A stretch of 48,777 nt of DNA, taken from NCBI GenBank assembly GCA_019694855.1, contig JAIBBD010000011.1, positions 1-48,777 of the forward strand, read 5' to 3'. Shown one piece after another: positions 7,013 through 15,419 of this stretch. The position numbers and the translations under genes are program-made. A model generated the notes under the pieces. That model made no database searches, was not told the origin of the DNA, and saw nothing but the letters and a program-made list of their open reading frames with translations. Position 1 is the first letter of the stretch. Each line of letters begins with the position of its first letter. The stretch comes from Dehalococcoidia bacterium. GTDB lineage: Bacteria > Chloroflexota > Dehalococcoidia > UBA2979.

Positions 7013-7945
7013 ATGAGTGCGCGACCCGCGCCCCTCGAGCGGCGGCCGGTGACGGCCGGAGCGGCGCTGTTCACGCTTGGGCTGGCGGTGCTGTTCGGGG
7101 CGAACCCGACGGCGATCAAGTTCGGGTTGCGCTACCTCCACCCGCTGCAAATTGGATCGGCGCGCTTCCTCCTCGCTGGGTGTGCCTTGCTGGCGTGGGC
7201 GCTCGTTTCGAGACGGCGGGTGCTCCCGGCGCGGAGCGAGGTGCTGCCGCTCGTGCTTCTCGGCGCGTTGTTTGTGGCGACGATCGCGACGACGAACGTG
7301 GGGCAGGACCACACGAGCGTCGCGCATACCGTCGTGATCCTCACGACGTTCCCGATCTGGACGGCGGTCCTGTCGCACCTATTCGTGAGCGGCGACCGCA
7401 TCGGGCGGGCGCAGGTGGTGGGGATCGTGATCAGCTACGCCGGGGTCATCGTGACGTTCGGGCCGGGGCTAGCGAAGGGCGGTAGCCAGCTGCACGGCGA
7501 CCTGCTGATCTTCGTGTCGTCGTTCCTCCTCGGCGGGAGCCAGGTGCTGATCTCGATCCTGTCGCAGCGGATCGAGCTGGCGAAGATCGTGCTGACGCAG
7601 GCGTTCACGGCGGGAATCCTGTTGTTCCTCGTCAGCGTGCCGATCGAGGGGACGGACTACGAGTTCGCGTGGCCGCTGGTGTGGTCGCTGCTGTACCAGG
7701 GGGTGCTGATCGGCGGGTTCGCGTTCATCGCGAATGCATGGCTGCTGAAGACGTATCCGCCCTCGCGCATCTCGGTGATCTACAGCAGCCAGCCGCTGTT
7801 CGGCATCCTCAGCAGCTGGGTCGTGCTCGGCGAGGACCTGCATTCCGAAGTGATCTTCGGTGTCCTCCTCGTGAGCCTGGGAATCCTGATCGTGCAGGAG
7901 GTGTGGTCTGTATTCCTGCGCGACCGCGGGCGGGTGACGGCGTAG
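7013..7945 (+). CDS. EamA/DMT-family transporter
   Basis: A 310-residue integral membrane protein of the drug/metabolite transporter superfamily. It has about ten predicted membrane helices in two EamA repeats (residues about 17-150 and 163-298). Recognisable features are FGANPTAIKFGLRYLHP in helix 1 and FIANAWLLKTYPPSRISVIYSSQPLFG in the second repeat. These carriers usually export amino acids or other metabolites; the substrate cannot be read from the sequence. It lies 9 bases downstream of dus and probably shares its transcript. The length fits the family. Confidence 0.88.
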   Translation: MSARPAPLERRPVTAGAALFTLGLAVLFGANPTAIKFGLRYLHPLQIGSARFLLAGCALLAWALVSRRRVLPARSEVLPLVLLGALFVATIATTNVGQDHTSVAHTVVILTTFPIWTAVLSHLFVSGDRIGRAQVVGIVISYAGVIVTFGPGLAKGGSQLHGDLLIFVSSFLLGGSQVLISILSQRIELAKIVLTQAFTAGILLFLVSVPIEGTDYEFAWPLVWSLLYQGVLIGGFAFIANAWLLKTYPPSRISVIYSSQPLFGILSSWVVLGEDLHSEVIFGVLLVSLGILIVQEVWSVFLRDRGRVTA

Positions 7946-7953
7946 CGCAAGCG

Positions 7954-7974
7954 GCGAGGCGAATGCCGCCTCGC
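7954..7974 (+). terminator. Short GC hairpin after the EamA gene
   Basis: GCGAGGCG (7954-7961) and CGCCTCGC (7967-7974) form an 8-bp stem with loop AATGC. There is no T-tract, so termination is uncertain. Confidence 0.35.
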
Positions 7975-8017
7975 ATGACCCGGGTTAGAGTGTGCCGAGC
8001 GGAGAGAGGGGACATCG

Positions 8018-8407
8018 ATGCGACGGGTGATGCTGATGGTGGCGCTCGCGAGCGCGATGGCATTCCTCGGGACGGGGGCGGTGAGGACCGAGGCCGCGCC
8101 GCCGTTCCACTGCAACCAGGTCAACATGCACCCGAATGGGCTGCCAAACGGGCAGGTCGGGTTCGCGTATTCCTCGACGCTGTCGCTCACTCCGGCGAGC
8201 AATCTGTTGCCGGCGAGCGTGACGAACGCTCCGCTGCTTCCGCCTGGACTCTCGTTCTCCCCTGGCCCGAGCAGCAACCAGGTCACTCTTTCGGGGACGG
8301 CAACGGTCGCCGGTACGTACACCTTCACGGTCGAGCTGGGCGCGACCTACGTGTACGGGACGATCTGCAAGGTCAGCCAGACCTACACGGTGACGATCGC
8401 CCCCTGA
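8018..8407 (+). CDS. Secreted protein with putative Ig-like (He_PIG-type) domain
   Basis: A 129-residue protein with a Sec signal peptide (MRR, then a hydrophobic stretch to about residue 22, with cleavage probably near TEA-AP). The mature part carries a single beta-sandwich: VGFAYSSTLSLTPA, then LPPGLSFSP and ATVAGTYTFTVEL. The LPPGLS...G-T-P/A...G-x-Y-x-F-T-V pattern is that of putative Ig domains of the He_PIG type, found in surface and secreted proteins. It has two Cys residues (C32 and one near residue 114) that could form a disulfide. GAGAGGGG precedes the ATG. It is probably an extracellular binding or structural protein. Confidence 0.7.
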   Translation: MRRVMLMVALASAMAFLGTGAVRTEAAPPFHCNQVNMHPNGLPNGQVGFAYSSTLSLTPASNLLPASVTNAPLLPPGLSFSPGPSSNQVTLSGTATVAGTYTFTVELGATYVYGTICKVSQTYTVTIAP

Positions 8408-8440
8408 CGGCGGGCGTCCACCGCCAGTGAGTAACCGAGG

Positions 8441-10264
8441 TCAGGTGAGCGGTGCCAGCTCTCCGTCCTCGGGGGCGGCCTCCGAGGTGTCGCGAAACTG
8501 CTCGCGGTACAGGAGGGCGTAGAGGCCCTCGTGGCGGAGCAGTTCCTCGTGGCGCCCGCGTTCGACGACGCGGCCGTGGTCGAAGACAAGGATGAGGTCG
8601 GCGGCGACGACCGTCGACAGGCGGTGGGCGATGACGACGGTCGTGCGGCCCTCGGAGAGCCGTGCCGTCGCCTCGCGGATCTCGCGCTCGAGCCGGGAGT
8701 CGAGGGAAGCGGTGGCCTCGTCGAGGACGAGGATCGGGGCATCCTTGAGCACAGCCCGCGCGATGGCAACGCGTTGCTGCTCACCGCCGGAGAGGCGATA
8801 GCCGCGCTCGCCGACCAGGGTATCGAGGCCGTCGGGAAGACGGTCGATCATCTCGTCGAGGCCAGCGGCGGAGGCGGCGGCGCGCACCTCGGTGTCCGTT
8901 GCGGCGAGGCGGCCGTAACGGATGTTGTCGGCGAGCGAGGCGTGGAAGAGGTGCGTGCTCTGCATGACGGTGCCGACGGCGTCACTCACGGAGTCGAGCG
9001 TGAGGTCGCGGAGGTCGTGGCCGTCGATGCGGACGACTCCTGAAAGCGGATCGTAGAAGCGCTGGAGCAGGTAGGTCATCGTGGTCTTGCCGGCGCCGGA
9101 CGGGCCGACGAGGGCGACCATCGTGCCGGGGGCCGCCTCGAAGGTGATGTCATCGAGGGCGAGGCGGTCGGGGCCGGCGTAGCCGAAGGAGACGTGGTCG
9201 AACTCAATGGCGCCGCGGGCGCGACCGAGGCGGTGGGCGCCGGGGCGCTCCTCGACCTCCACTGGCGTATCGAGGTACTCGAAGATGCGCTCGAAGACTG
9301 CGAGCGATGAGAGCAGCGTCGTGTTGATGCGGGCGATGGAGGCGAACGGGCCGAAGACACGCTGCACGAGCATGGCGAAGGCGACGACGTCGCCGGCGGA
9401 CAACGACTGGCCGATGACGGCCCGGCCGCCGTACCAGTAGACGAGGCCGGGGATGAGCGCGCCGAAGAGGCTCGTGCCCATGTTGAACCAGCGGCCGGCC
9501 ATCATGCGGCGGAGCGACAGGCGGTACAGCTCCTGGTTGGAAGCCTCGAAGCGGTCGCGTTCGTGCGTCTCGCGGCCGAAGGCGCGGACCACCATGGAGC
9601 CGGAGACAGACAGGGTCTCCTCCAGGTGCGAGGACATGCTCGCGGCCTCCTGGTGCCAGGCCCGCATGAGGTCACGCATGTGCTGGCCGACGCGCATCGT
9701 CGGGTAGACCCAGAGCGGCAGCGCGAGCAGCGTCGCCAGGGCGAGCTTCCACTCGATGGTGAACATGAGGCCGAAGGCGATGGCGAGCGTGAGGACGTTC
9801 TGGAGGAAGTCGGTGAAGGTGCCGGTGACGGCCTGCTGGACGGCGTTCACGTCGGTCGAGACGCGGGAGAGGATCTCGCCAGTGCGGGTCTGGGTGTAGA
9901 AGCGCAACGAGAGGCGCTGGAGGTGATCGTGCAGCGCGGTGCGGAGCCGAAGTGTGACGCCCTGCCCGATGATCTGGTTCACGTACGACTGCCAGACGCC
10001 GAGCAGCGCGGAGGCGAGGACCAACGCGACGAAGATGGCGAGCAGGCGGTTGAGCGAGCTGCGGTCGCCGTCCGCCGTCATCTGGTCGACCATCGCGCCG
10101 AGGAGGCGGACGCCCGCGAGGTCAAGGGCGGTGCTCGCGACGAGGAGCGCGAAGAGCAGCGCGAAGGCGGCTCGGTAGGGGCGGAAGAGGCCGACCGCAC
10201 GCCTCGCGAGGACGCGCGAGGAGGTCTGGGGGCGCTGGAGGCGACGGTTGCGCCCGCTCATCAT
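8441..10264 (-). CDS. ABC exporter, fused permease and ATPase (MsbA/multidrug type)
   Basis: A 607-residue half-transporter. The N-terminal membrane domain (about residues 20-320, six helices) precedes a C-terminal ATPase with Walker A GPSGAGKTT, Q-loop region TVMQSTHLFH, signature LSGGEQQRVAIARA, Walker B ILVLDEATASLDS and H-loop VIAHRLSTV. It would act as a homodimer that exports lipids or drugs. It is convergent with the secreted protein at 8018 and divergent from the enoyl-CoA hydratase. Two adjacent ATG codons lie at the start, with GAGGA about 10 nt upstream. All motifs are intact. Confidence 0.95.
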   Translation of the reverse strand: MMSGRNRRLQRPQTSSRVLARRAVGLFRPYRAAFALLFALLVASTALDLAGVRLLGAMVDQMTADGDRSSLNRLLAIFVALVLASALLGVWQSYVNQIIGQGVTLRLRTALHDHLQRLSLRFYTQTRTGEILSRVSTDVNAVQQAVTGTFTDFLQNVLTLAIAFGLMFTIEWKLALATLLALPLWVYPTMRVGQHMRDLMRAWHQEAASMSSHLEETLSVSGSMVVRAFGRETHERDRFEASNQELYRLSLRRMMAGRWFNMGTSLFGALIPGLVYWYGGRAVIGQSLSAGDVVAFAMLVQRVFGPFASIARINTTLLSSLAVFERIFEYLDTPVEVEERPGAHRLGRARGAIEFDHVSFGYAGPDRLALDDITFEAAPGTMVALVGPSGAGKTTMTYLLQRFYDPLSGVVRIDGHDLRDLTLDSVSDAVGTVMQSTHLFHASLADNIRYGRLAATDTEVRAAASAAGLDEMIDRLPDGLDTLVGERGYRLSGGEQQRVAIARAVLKDAPILVLDEATASLDSRLEREIREATARLSEGRTTVVIAHRLSTVVAADLILVFDHGRVVERGRHEELLRHEGLYALLYREQFRDTSEAAPEDGELAPLT

Positions 10265-10391
10265 GGTCGGGCGGTCCTCGGACGGGCGGTCATGCGATCG
10301 ATGCTACGCCTCGGCGGCTGCGGAGGTCGGCGGGGCGTGTGCGCCTCGGAGCGGGCATACTCGGACGACGTTCACATGAGGGAGGTGCGAG

Positions 10392-11300
10392 ATGACGACG
10401 GGACGTGAGCTGCAGGCCAACGGGGCGCCGCGGCCGGACTACTTGCGTGGGGACACGGGGTACACAGTGGTGCTGGTCGACATGCCCGCGCCGCACGTAC
10501 GGCGGGTGACGATGAACCGGCCAGAGAAGCGGAACGCGCTCAACCACGCGTTGCGAGGTGAGGTGCTCCACGCGCTGCGGACGGGAGACATGGACCCGGA
10601 CGTGCACGTACAGATCCTGCGTGGCGCGGGTTCCTCATTCTCGGCGGGGTATGACCTCGGCGGGGGGAACGAGGGGCTCGACTATCCGTTCTTCACGGCG
10701 GCGGGCGACGGCCAGTGGCCTCGTCACGTGACGGAGAGCTGGATGAGCATCTGGGACCTCGCGAAGCCGGTTATCGCGCAGGTGCACGGGTACTGCCTCG
10801 CGGGCGGGAGCGAGCTGGCGACGGGGTGCGACCTGGTGTACATGGCCGAGGACGCGCAAATGGGGTACCCGGCGGTGCGCTTCGGCGTTCCGGACATGCA
10901 CTTCCACGCGTGGCTCGTGGGCATGCGCAAGGGCATGGAGATGATGCTCACGGGCGACTCGATCAGCGGAATCGAGGCGGAGAAGCGCGGCTGGGCGACC
11001 CGGGCGTTCCCGGCGGAGGAGCTCGAGGCGAGCGTCCTCGAGATCGCGGAGCGGATCGCGAAGATGCCGCAGGACGTGCTGCAGCTGAACAAGCGGACGA
11101 TCCACCGGCAGATGGAGGTCATGGGATTCCGCAACGGGATCCGGGCGGGGACGGAGCTGTGCACCCTCGGCATCCACACGGCAACGATGGCCGAGTTCAT
11201 CGGGCGGACGGCCGGCGGCGCGCGGCTGACCGAGGCGCTGCAGCAGCGAGACTCACAGTTTGGTGACTACCGGACGGCGCACCAGCGCGAGGGCGAATAG
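10392..11300 (+). CDS. Enoyl-CoA hydratase/isomerase family protein
   Basis: A 302-residue crotonase-fold enzyme. The sequence shows VTMNRPEKRNALNHALRGE, the oxyanion region GAGSSFSAGYDLGGG, and VIAQVHGYCLAGGSELATGCDLVYMAEDA, followed by the C-terminal trimerisation helices. Both Glu positions of classical enoyl-CoA hydratases (around the SELATGCDL segment and the following FGVPDMHFHAW loop) look changed, so another reaction of the superfamily is possible. The start ATG follows GGAGGT. The gene for the small ABM protein follows 30 bases later on the same strand. Fatty-acid or aromatic degradation is the likely setting, given the CoA genes elsewhere in the window. Confidence 0.88.
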   Translation: MTTGRELQANGAPRPDYLRGDTGYTVVLVDMPAPHVRRVTMNRPEKRNALNHALRGEVLHALRTGDMDPDVHVQILRGAGSSFSAGYDLGGGNEGLDYPFFTAAGDGQWPRHVTESWMSIWDLAKPVIAQVHGYCLAGGSELATGCDLVYMAEDAQMGYPAVRFGVPDMHFHAWLVGMRKGMEMMLTGDSISGIEAEKRGWATRAFPAEELEASVLEIAERIAKMPQDVLQLNKRTIHRQMEVMGFRNGIRAGTELCTLGIHTATMAEFIGRTAGGARLTEALQQRDSQFGDYRTAHQREGE

Positions 11301-11330
11301 CCGCCCTCGAGGCGGTTGGAAAGGGACGTG

Positions 11331-11636
11331 ATGTTCATCGCGATGAACCGATTCCAGGTCGCGCCCGGTCGCGGCGAGGACTTCGAGCGAGTGTGGCGCG
11401 AGCGCGAGACATACCTCGATGGGGTGCCGGGGTTCGTACGGTTCGCGCTGCTGCGCGGAGACGCCGGCGACTACATCTCGCACTCCACATGGGCGTCGCG
11501 GGAGGCGTTCGAGGCGTGGACGAACAGCGAGGCATTCCAGCGCGGCCACGCGCAGGGATCGCTGATGGGTATCCTCGCGGGGCCGCCGGCGATTGGGCTG
11601 TACCAGGCGGTGCTCGAACAGGAAGCCGCCGGTTAG
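11331..11636 (+). CDS. Antibiotic biosynthesis monooxygenase (ABM/HmoA-like) protein
   Basis: A 101-residue ferredoxin-like protein. It has MNRFQVAPGRGEDFERVWRE in the first strand-helix unit, GFVRFALLRGDAGDYISHSTWASREAFEAW in the core, and a C-terminal strand. The N-F/R-F-x-V and W-x-S-x-x-A-F-x-A-W motifs are typical of the ABM superfamily, which includes heme-degrading HmoA/IsdG and quinol monooxygenases. I chose the ATG at 11331, preceded by GGAAAGGG; an upstream TTG frame is less likely. It is co-directional with the enoyl-CoA hydratase. No heme-ligand His can be assigned with confidence. Confidence 0.82.
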   Translation: MFIAMNRFQVAPGRGEDFERVWRERETYLDGVPGFVRFALLRGDAGDYISHSTWASREAFEAWTNSEAFQRGHAQGSLMGILAGPPAIGLYQAVLEQEAAG

Positions 11637-11660
11637 CCCGCGCACGCCAGGGACGAAACG

Positions 11661-11696
11661 CATCGAGGCGGCCAGTCGGCCGCCTCGATGGTTGTT
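11661..11696. terminator. Strong bidirectional hairpin terminator
   Basis: CATCGAGGCGGCC (11661-11673) and GGCCGCCTCGATG (11678-11690) form a perfect 13-bp stem with loop AGTC. GTTGTT follows on the + side. It lies between convergent genes and probably serves both. Confidence 0.7.
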
Positions 11697-11713
11697 GGGC
11701 CTCGATCGCTTCC

Positions 11714-12337
11714 CTATGAGGAGCGGCGGGCGTAGGTCGTGCGCGCGGCAATGCCGGCGCCAGCGACGAGGATGGCGGTGAGCAGGAGCCACAGGGCGCC
11801 TCGGTCAGTCGAGCTGTCGAGGAGGCCCGCGCTACCGGTCTTCGGCGGCAGCGGGACGACGGTGGCGGTCGCCGTCGCGGTCACGACGGGGCTCGTCGCG
11901 GCTGGCGTCGAGGTGGCGGCGGCCGTCGGGCTGGCGGTCGCCGTGGCCGTCGCGGTGGCCGTCGCCTGCGCGGCGGAGAACTTGTAGCCGTTGGCGATGT
12001 CCGAGGGAACGCCACCGATGGCGAAGGTCGCGGCCGGCGACGCCGTCACGTCCTTGCCGTCGAGCTGGAAGGCGATCGCGGCGCCGCCAGTCGGGCCGCA
12101 GGAGTTCGTGTCGCTGATCTGCATCGCCCATTCGCCGTTTCCATCGACGGTGGTGGACGCGCAGAGCTTGCCGCCGATCCAGGCAGAGACGGTCTGTCCC
12201 GGGGTCAGACCCTTGCCGTACAGGACGGCCGGCGGGCTGTCCGCGGAGACAGCCGCGGGGCCGAGCAGGCCCACGGCAAGCACGATGGCGGCTACGAGGC
12301 CGGCTCCGAGAGCGAATGTCTTCCTGCGCGCTGTCAT
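11714..12337 (-). CDS. Secreted cell-surface protein with PPKTG-type C-terminal anchor
   Basis: A 207-residue protein that starts at the ATG at 12335-12337, directly after AGGAGG. It has a signal peptide (MTARRKTFALG, hydrophobic core, cleavage near VSADS). A small globular domain follows (about residues 35-120), with LYGKGLTPGQTVSAWIGG, two Cys and a GEWAMQI strand. Next is a 50-residue Thr/Ala/Pro low-complexity stalk. The tail is PPKTGSAG, then a membrane helix (WLLLTAILVAGAGIAA) and the basic end RTTYARRSS. The tail has the sortase-signal layout: P-x-T-G, helix, positive charges. The globular part resembles extracellular adhesion modules in Chloroflexota proteins, but I cannot name it. 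It is isolated between two terminators. Confidence 0.72.
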   Translation of the reverse strand: MTARRKTFALGAGLVAAIVLAVGLLGPAAVSADSPPAVLYGKGLTPGQTVSAWIGGKLCASTTVDGNGEWAMQISDTNSCGPTGGAAIAFQLDGKDVTASPAATFAIGGVPSDIANGYKFSAAQATATATATATASPTAAATSTPAATSPVVTATATATVVPLPPKTGSAGLLDSSTDRGALWLLLTAILVAGAGIAARTTYARRSS

Positions 12338-12445
12338 CGGTCCTCCTGAGCTCCGCGCGTGATGAGTCGCCCGATCCGCGGGCGGACCGGTCTCATTCTG
12401 CACGACCGCGTGCCGGCGGCAAGGCGGCCCACGCCTCGCAGATGG

Positions 12446-12480
12446 AATCGCCCTCGGACCGGGGGGATCCGAGGGCGATT
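12446..12480 (-). terminator. Terminator for the substrate-binding lipoprotein gene
   Basis: AATCGCCCTCGGA (12446-12458) and TCCGAGGGCGATT (12468-12480) form a 13-bp perfect stem with a 9-nt loop, 44 bases beyond the stop codon at 12524. There is no long T-tract. Confidence 0.6.
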
Positions 12481-12523
12481 CGGGGGACCGGCCGGGCGGG
12501 GCCGGAGACGTCGTCGAGGGGCG

Positions 12524-14323
12524 CTACTTGTCGAGCCAGACGTCGATGAGCTGCTCGCCCCAGTCGTAGAAGTAGCTGCTGCTGCCAAGGGCGCCGCCGG
12601 CGCCTCGCCAGCCGCGCAGCCAGGGCTGTTGGACCTCGTAGGCGTACCCGGCGGCCTGGGAGATGCGATACATCTGGTCAGTGTGGATGCGGTCCCAGAT
12701 CTTCTTGTGGATGTCCTTGCGCTTGTTGGGGTCGAGCTCAGTGCGCTGCTGGTCGGCCCACTGGTCGACCTGTGGGTCGGACAGGCGGTGCCGGTTGCCG
12801 GGCGAGGTCGAGTAGATCTGGTTGTAGAAGTAGTTGTCGGCGTCGAAGCCGGCGGCGGACCAGCCGCTGGTGGTCGCCTCCTCGAGCTTGCCGCCGACCC
12901 ACTGCGAGTTGAACTCGGTGTACTCGACGCGGCGGGCGTTGAGGGTGATGCCGGACTTGCGCATCTGGTCCGTCAGCAGCTGCGGACGGTCGGCGTCGTA
13001 CTGGGCGTAGGTGTAGTAGGTGGCGTTGATCGCGAGGTCCTTGACGCCGGCAGCATCGAGGAGCTGCTTTGCCTGCGCCGGGTCGCCGGCGGCCTTCACC
13101 CACGGGCCCAGCTCGCCCTTCTTGTAGTCGGGCAGCTTCGGGAAGATAAAGGCCCAGGGCTGGTCGGGGCCGGAGACACCGTAGCCCTCGTAAATGACCT
13201 GGATCGTGGTGTCGTGATCCATCGAGAGCGAGATGGCGCGCCGGACGCGCTCGTCCTTGAACTTCGGGTTCTGCAGGTTCATGCCGAAGCCATAGCCGCC
13301 GGCGGTACCGCCGGACATGAACACCTGCACGTTGGGGTTCGTGCCCACGATGTTCTTCACGTCGCTGAGCTTGGACGCGAGCGCGTAACCGTACTCGATC
13401 TGGCCGGCGCGGAAGGCGGCGATGCGGGCGGCGCCGTCCGGCATGATTTTGAAGACGAGGCCATCGAGGTTGACCTTGCCCTGCCAGTAGTCGGGGTTGC
13501 GCTCGAAGGTGACCTGCTGCTGCGCCTTCGCGTCGCGCAGGATCATCGAGCTGGTGCCGACGACGGTCTTGTCGATCGAGCCGTCATCGACGAGCTCCTT
13601 CGGGAAGATCGTCTGGTAACGCCCACCGAGGTTGTTCAGGTAGTCGGCGAGGGGCTTCTTGAGCGTGATCTTGAGGGTGCCCGCGTCGGGCGCCTCGAAC
13701 TTGTCGACCTCGCTGTGGATGGACTGGTGCACGCCTTCCTTTGCGTAGCGCTGGAGCGCGAAGGCGGCGTCGGCTGCGACGAAGGCGCGTCCGTTCAGCG
13801 GCGCGACGTTCTGCCACTTGATGCCCGGGCGGATCTTGAAGGTGTAGACGAGGCCGTCCGGGCTGCGCTCCCACGAGGCGGCAAGCTCAGGCTTGAGCTC
13901 GAGCTTCAGCGGGTCGTAATGGATGCCGCTCACAAAGCCGATGAGGCGGTCGTAGCCGACGTTGGGGACGGTGATGGTCCCTCCGGCCGCGGACTTCGAG
14001 GGGTCCATGGTGGAGACGTCCCAACTGACGCCGACGTTGAGGACGCCGCCGGCCTTCGCCGGCTTGTCGGGTTCGGCGATGCCAAATGGGTACGGAAGGT
14101 TCGGGTCCTTCACGAGCTGTGCGGGGTTCTGGTTCTTGTTCGCCGCAGTCGTAGTGCCTGTCGCGGCCGCGGTGCCGGTAGCGGTCGGGGTCTCCTCGTC
14201 ATCGCCGCCGCAGCCGATCAGGGCCGCGGCCGCGATGCCTCCGAGCGCGAGCGTGCCGCCTCGAAGGACCGTGCGGCGGTCGATGGGTAGGTGTACCCCT
14301 AGACGTTCGGTTGTTTCAGACAT
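12524..14323 (-). CDS. ABC transporter substrate-binding lipoprotein, family 5 (peptide/nickel type), Tat signal
   Basis: A 599-residue extracellular solute-binding protein. The N-terminus has a twin-arginine signal (DRRTVLRGG) ending in lipobox ALIGC near residue 37. A Thr/Ala linker follows, then the SBP_bac_5 body with DPSKSAAGG, LAASWERSPDGLVYTFKIRPGIKW, LKKPLADYLNN, and the late VRRAISLSMDHDTTIQVIYEGYG hinge region. It would deliver peptides or other oligomeric ligands to an ABC permease, but no permease genes are adjacent. I chose the ATG at 14321-14323, which has GAGGGAG about 7 nt upstream; an ATG two codons earlier is too close to that site. A folded, Tat-exported binding protein is unusual but known in this phylum. 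Confidence 0.92.
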   Translation of the reverse strand: MSETTERLGVHLPIDRRTVLRGGTLALGGIAAAALIGCGGDDEETPTATGTAAATGTTTAANKNQNPAQLVKDPNLPYPFGIAEPDKPAKAGGVLNVGVSWDVSTMDPSKSAAGGTITVPNVGYDRLIGFVSGIHYDPLKLELKPELAASWERSPDGLVYTFKIRPGIKWQNVAPLNGRAFVAADAAFALQRYAKEGVHQSIHSEVDKFEAPDAGTLKITLKKPLADYLNNLGGRYQTIFPKELVDDGSIDKTVVGTSSMILRDAKAQQQVTFERNPDYWQGKVNLDGLVFKIMPDGAARIAAFRAGQIEYGYALASKLSDVKNIVGTNPNVQVFMSGGTAGGYGFGMNLQNPKFKDERVRRAISLSMDHDTTIQVIYEGYGVSGPDQPWAFIFPKLPDYKKGELGPWVKAAGDPAQAKQLLDAAGVKDLAINATYYTYAQYDADRPQLLTDQMRKSGITLNARRVEYTEFNSQWVGGKLEEATTSGWSAAGFDADNYFYNQIYSTSPGNRHRLSDPQVDQWADQQRTELDPNKRKDIHKKIWDRIHTDQMYRISQAAGYAYEVQQPWLRGWRGAGGALGSSSYFYDWGEQLIDVWLDK

Positions 14324-14443
14324 GGCCATCTCCCTCTGGTAGCCAATGTGCCGACATGTTTTCGCAACACGTACGGCATGCGCATTACGTAGATGATACA
14401 TCACGAATGTGGAAGCCGGCCCGGTGCTGGCGTGACGAGGATG

Positions 14444-15397
14444 TCAGCGCGGGAGCGAGTCGATCCTGGTCAGGAGGTCCGCCTCGAGGGGACCGGCGGC
14501 GAGGGCGGCGAGGCACTCGCGAAGTTCCTCGCGGTTCTTCACGCCGAGTACCACAGTCGACGCTCCGGGCATCGTGAGCGCGTAGCGATGCGCAAGGAGC
14601 GCCGGGGTGACGCCGAGCTCCGCTGCGAGGACGCGGAACGGCGCGGCACGACGGTAGTCCCGCATGTCGGCGTGGTCGTCCGGGAGGTCGCGGTCGAAGG
14701 CGTCCGTAAGGGCGCCGGCCTGTACGGCGCGGATCCCCATCACGCCGACGCCCGCCGCCACGGCCGCGGTGATGATGTCGCGCGGGCGCGGGTCGCCCTC
14801 GAAGCGTTGCATGGAACCGGGCGAGTCGAGGAGGTTCGTCACGCATTGGACGGCCGCCGGCGGTGAGGAGCTCCGGAGCACCTCGATCACCGCGGCGGGG
14901 GTCCCGATGCCGGTGATGCCCCAGGCGCCGACCCGTCCGTCCTCGACAAGGCGCTCGAAGGCGGGACGTACGGCGGCATCGAAGAGCGAGAGCGGTGTGC
15001 CGGGGACGCCGGCCGACGACTCCCGGTCGGTGACGAGCTGGTTGTGGAGGATGAAGAGGTCGACCCGCTCGAGACGGAGGCGTTCGAGGCTGGCGGCGAG
15101 GCTCGCCTCGAAGGTGGGGAGCACCTCGGCGGCGGGGACGATGTTCAGGCGGCACTTGGTGGAGATGCGGACGCCCACGGGCAGGCGGCCGTCGAAGGCC
15201 TGGCCAACCACGCGCTCGGCCTCGCCGTTGCCGTAGCCGGGGGCGACGTCGAGAAAGTCGATGCCCGTTTCGACGGCCTCGCGGGTGGTGGCGACCGCCG
15301 CGTCACGGGTGGTCGCGCCCCAGACCTGGCCGGTGCCCCCACCGCCGAGGGTGAGGGCACTGACCATGCCGAGCGGGCCGAAGGGGCGGCGTTCCAC
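14444..15397 (-). CDS. Aldo/keto reductase
   Basis: A 317-residue (beta/alpha)8 oxidoreductase. Visible are FGPLGMVSALTLGGGGTG at the start and the catalytic tetrad: Asp/Tyr region DFLDVAPGYGNGEAERVVG, Lys in ISTKCRLN, His in FILHNQ. The NADPH end is near GASTVVLGVKNREELRE. I chose the GTG at 15395-15397, with GAGAGGGG upstream, because it gives the usual VERRPFGPLG opening; the open frame continues into the preceding gene but is not family-like there. It starts 22 bases after the acyl-CoA dehydrogenase stop and is probably co-transcribed. The substrate is unknown. Confidence 0.88.
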   Translation of the reverse strand: MERRPFGPLGMVSALTLGGGGTGQVWGATTRDAAVATTREAVETGIDFLDVAPGYGNGEAERVVGQAFDGRLPVGVRISTKCRLNIVPAAEVLPTFEASLAASLERLRLERVDLFILHNQLVTDRESSAGVPGTPLSLFDAAVRPAFERLVEDGRVGAWGITGIGTPAAVIEVLRSSSPPAAVQCVTNLLDSPGSMQRFEGDPRPRDIITAAVAAGVGVMGIRAVQAGALTDAFDRDLPDDHADMRDYRRAAPFRVLAAELGVTPALLAHRYALTMPGASTVVLGVKNREELRECLAALAAGPLEADLLTRIDSLPR

Positions 15398-15419
15398 GGC
15401 GGCCGCCCCTCTCGCCTCG

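Noticed and set aside
12359-14290. A 643-codon open frame on the + strand opposite the substrate-binding lipoprotein
   Set aside because: It is antisense to a protein with intact signal, lipobox and family motifs; long antisense frames are expected at this GC. The translation is low-complexity and Val/Gly/Arg-rich, with no family motifs.
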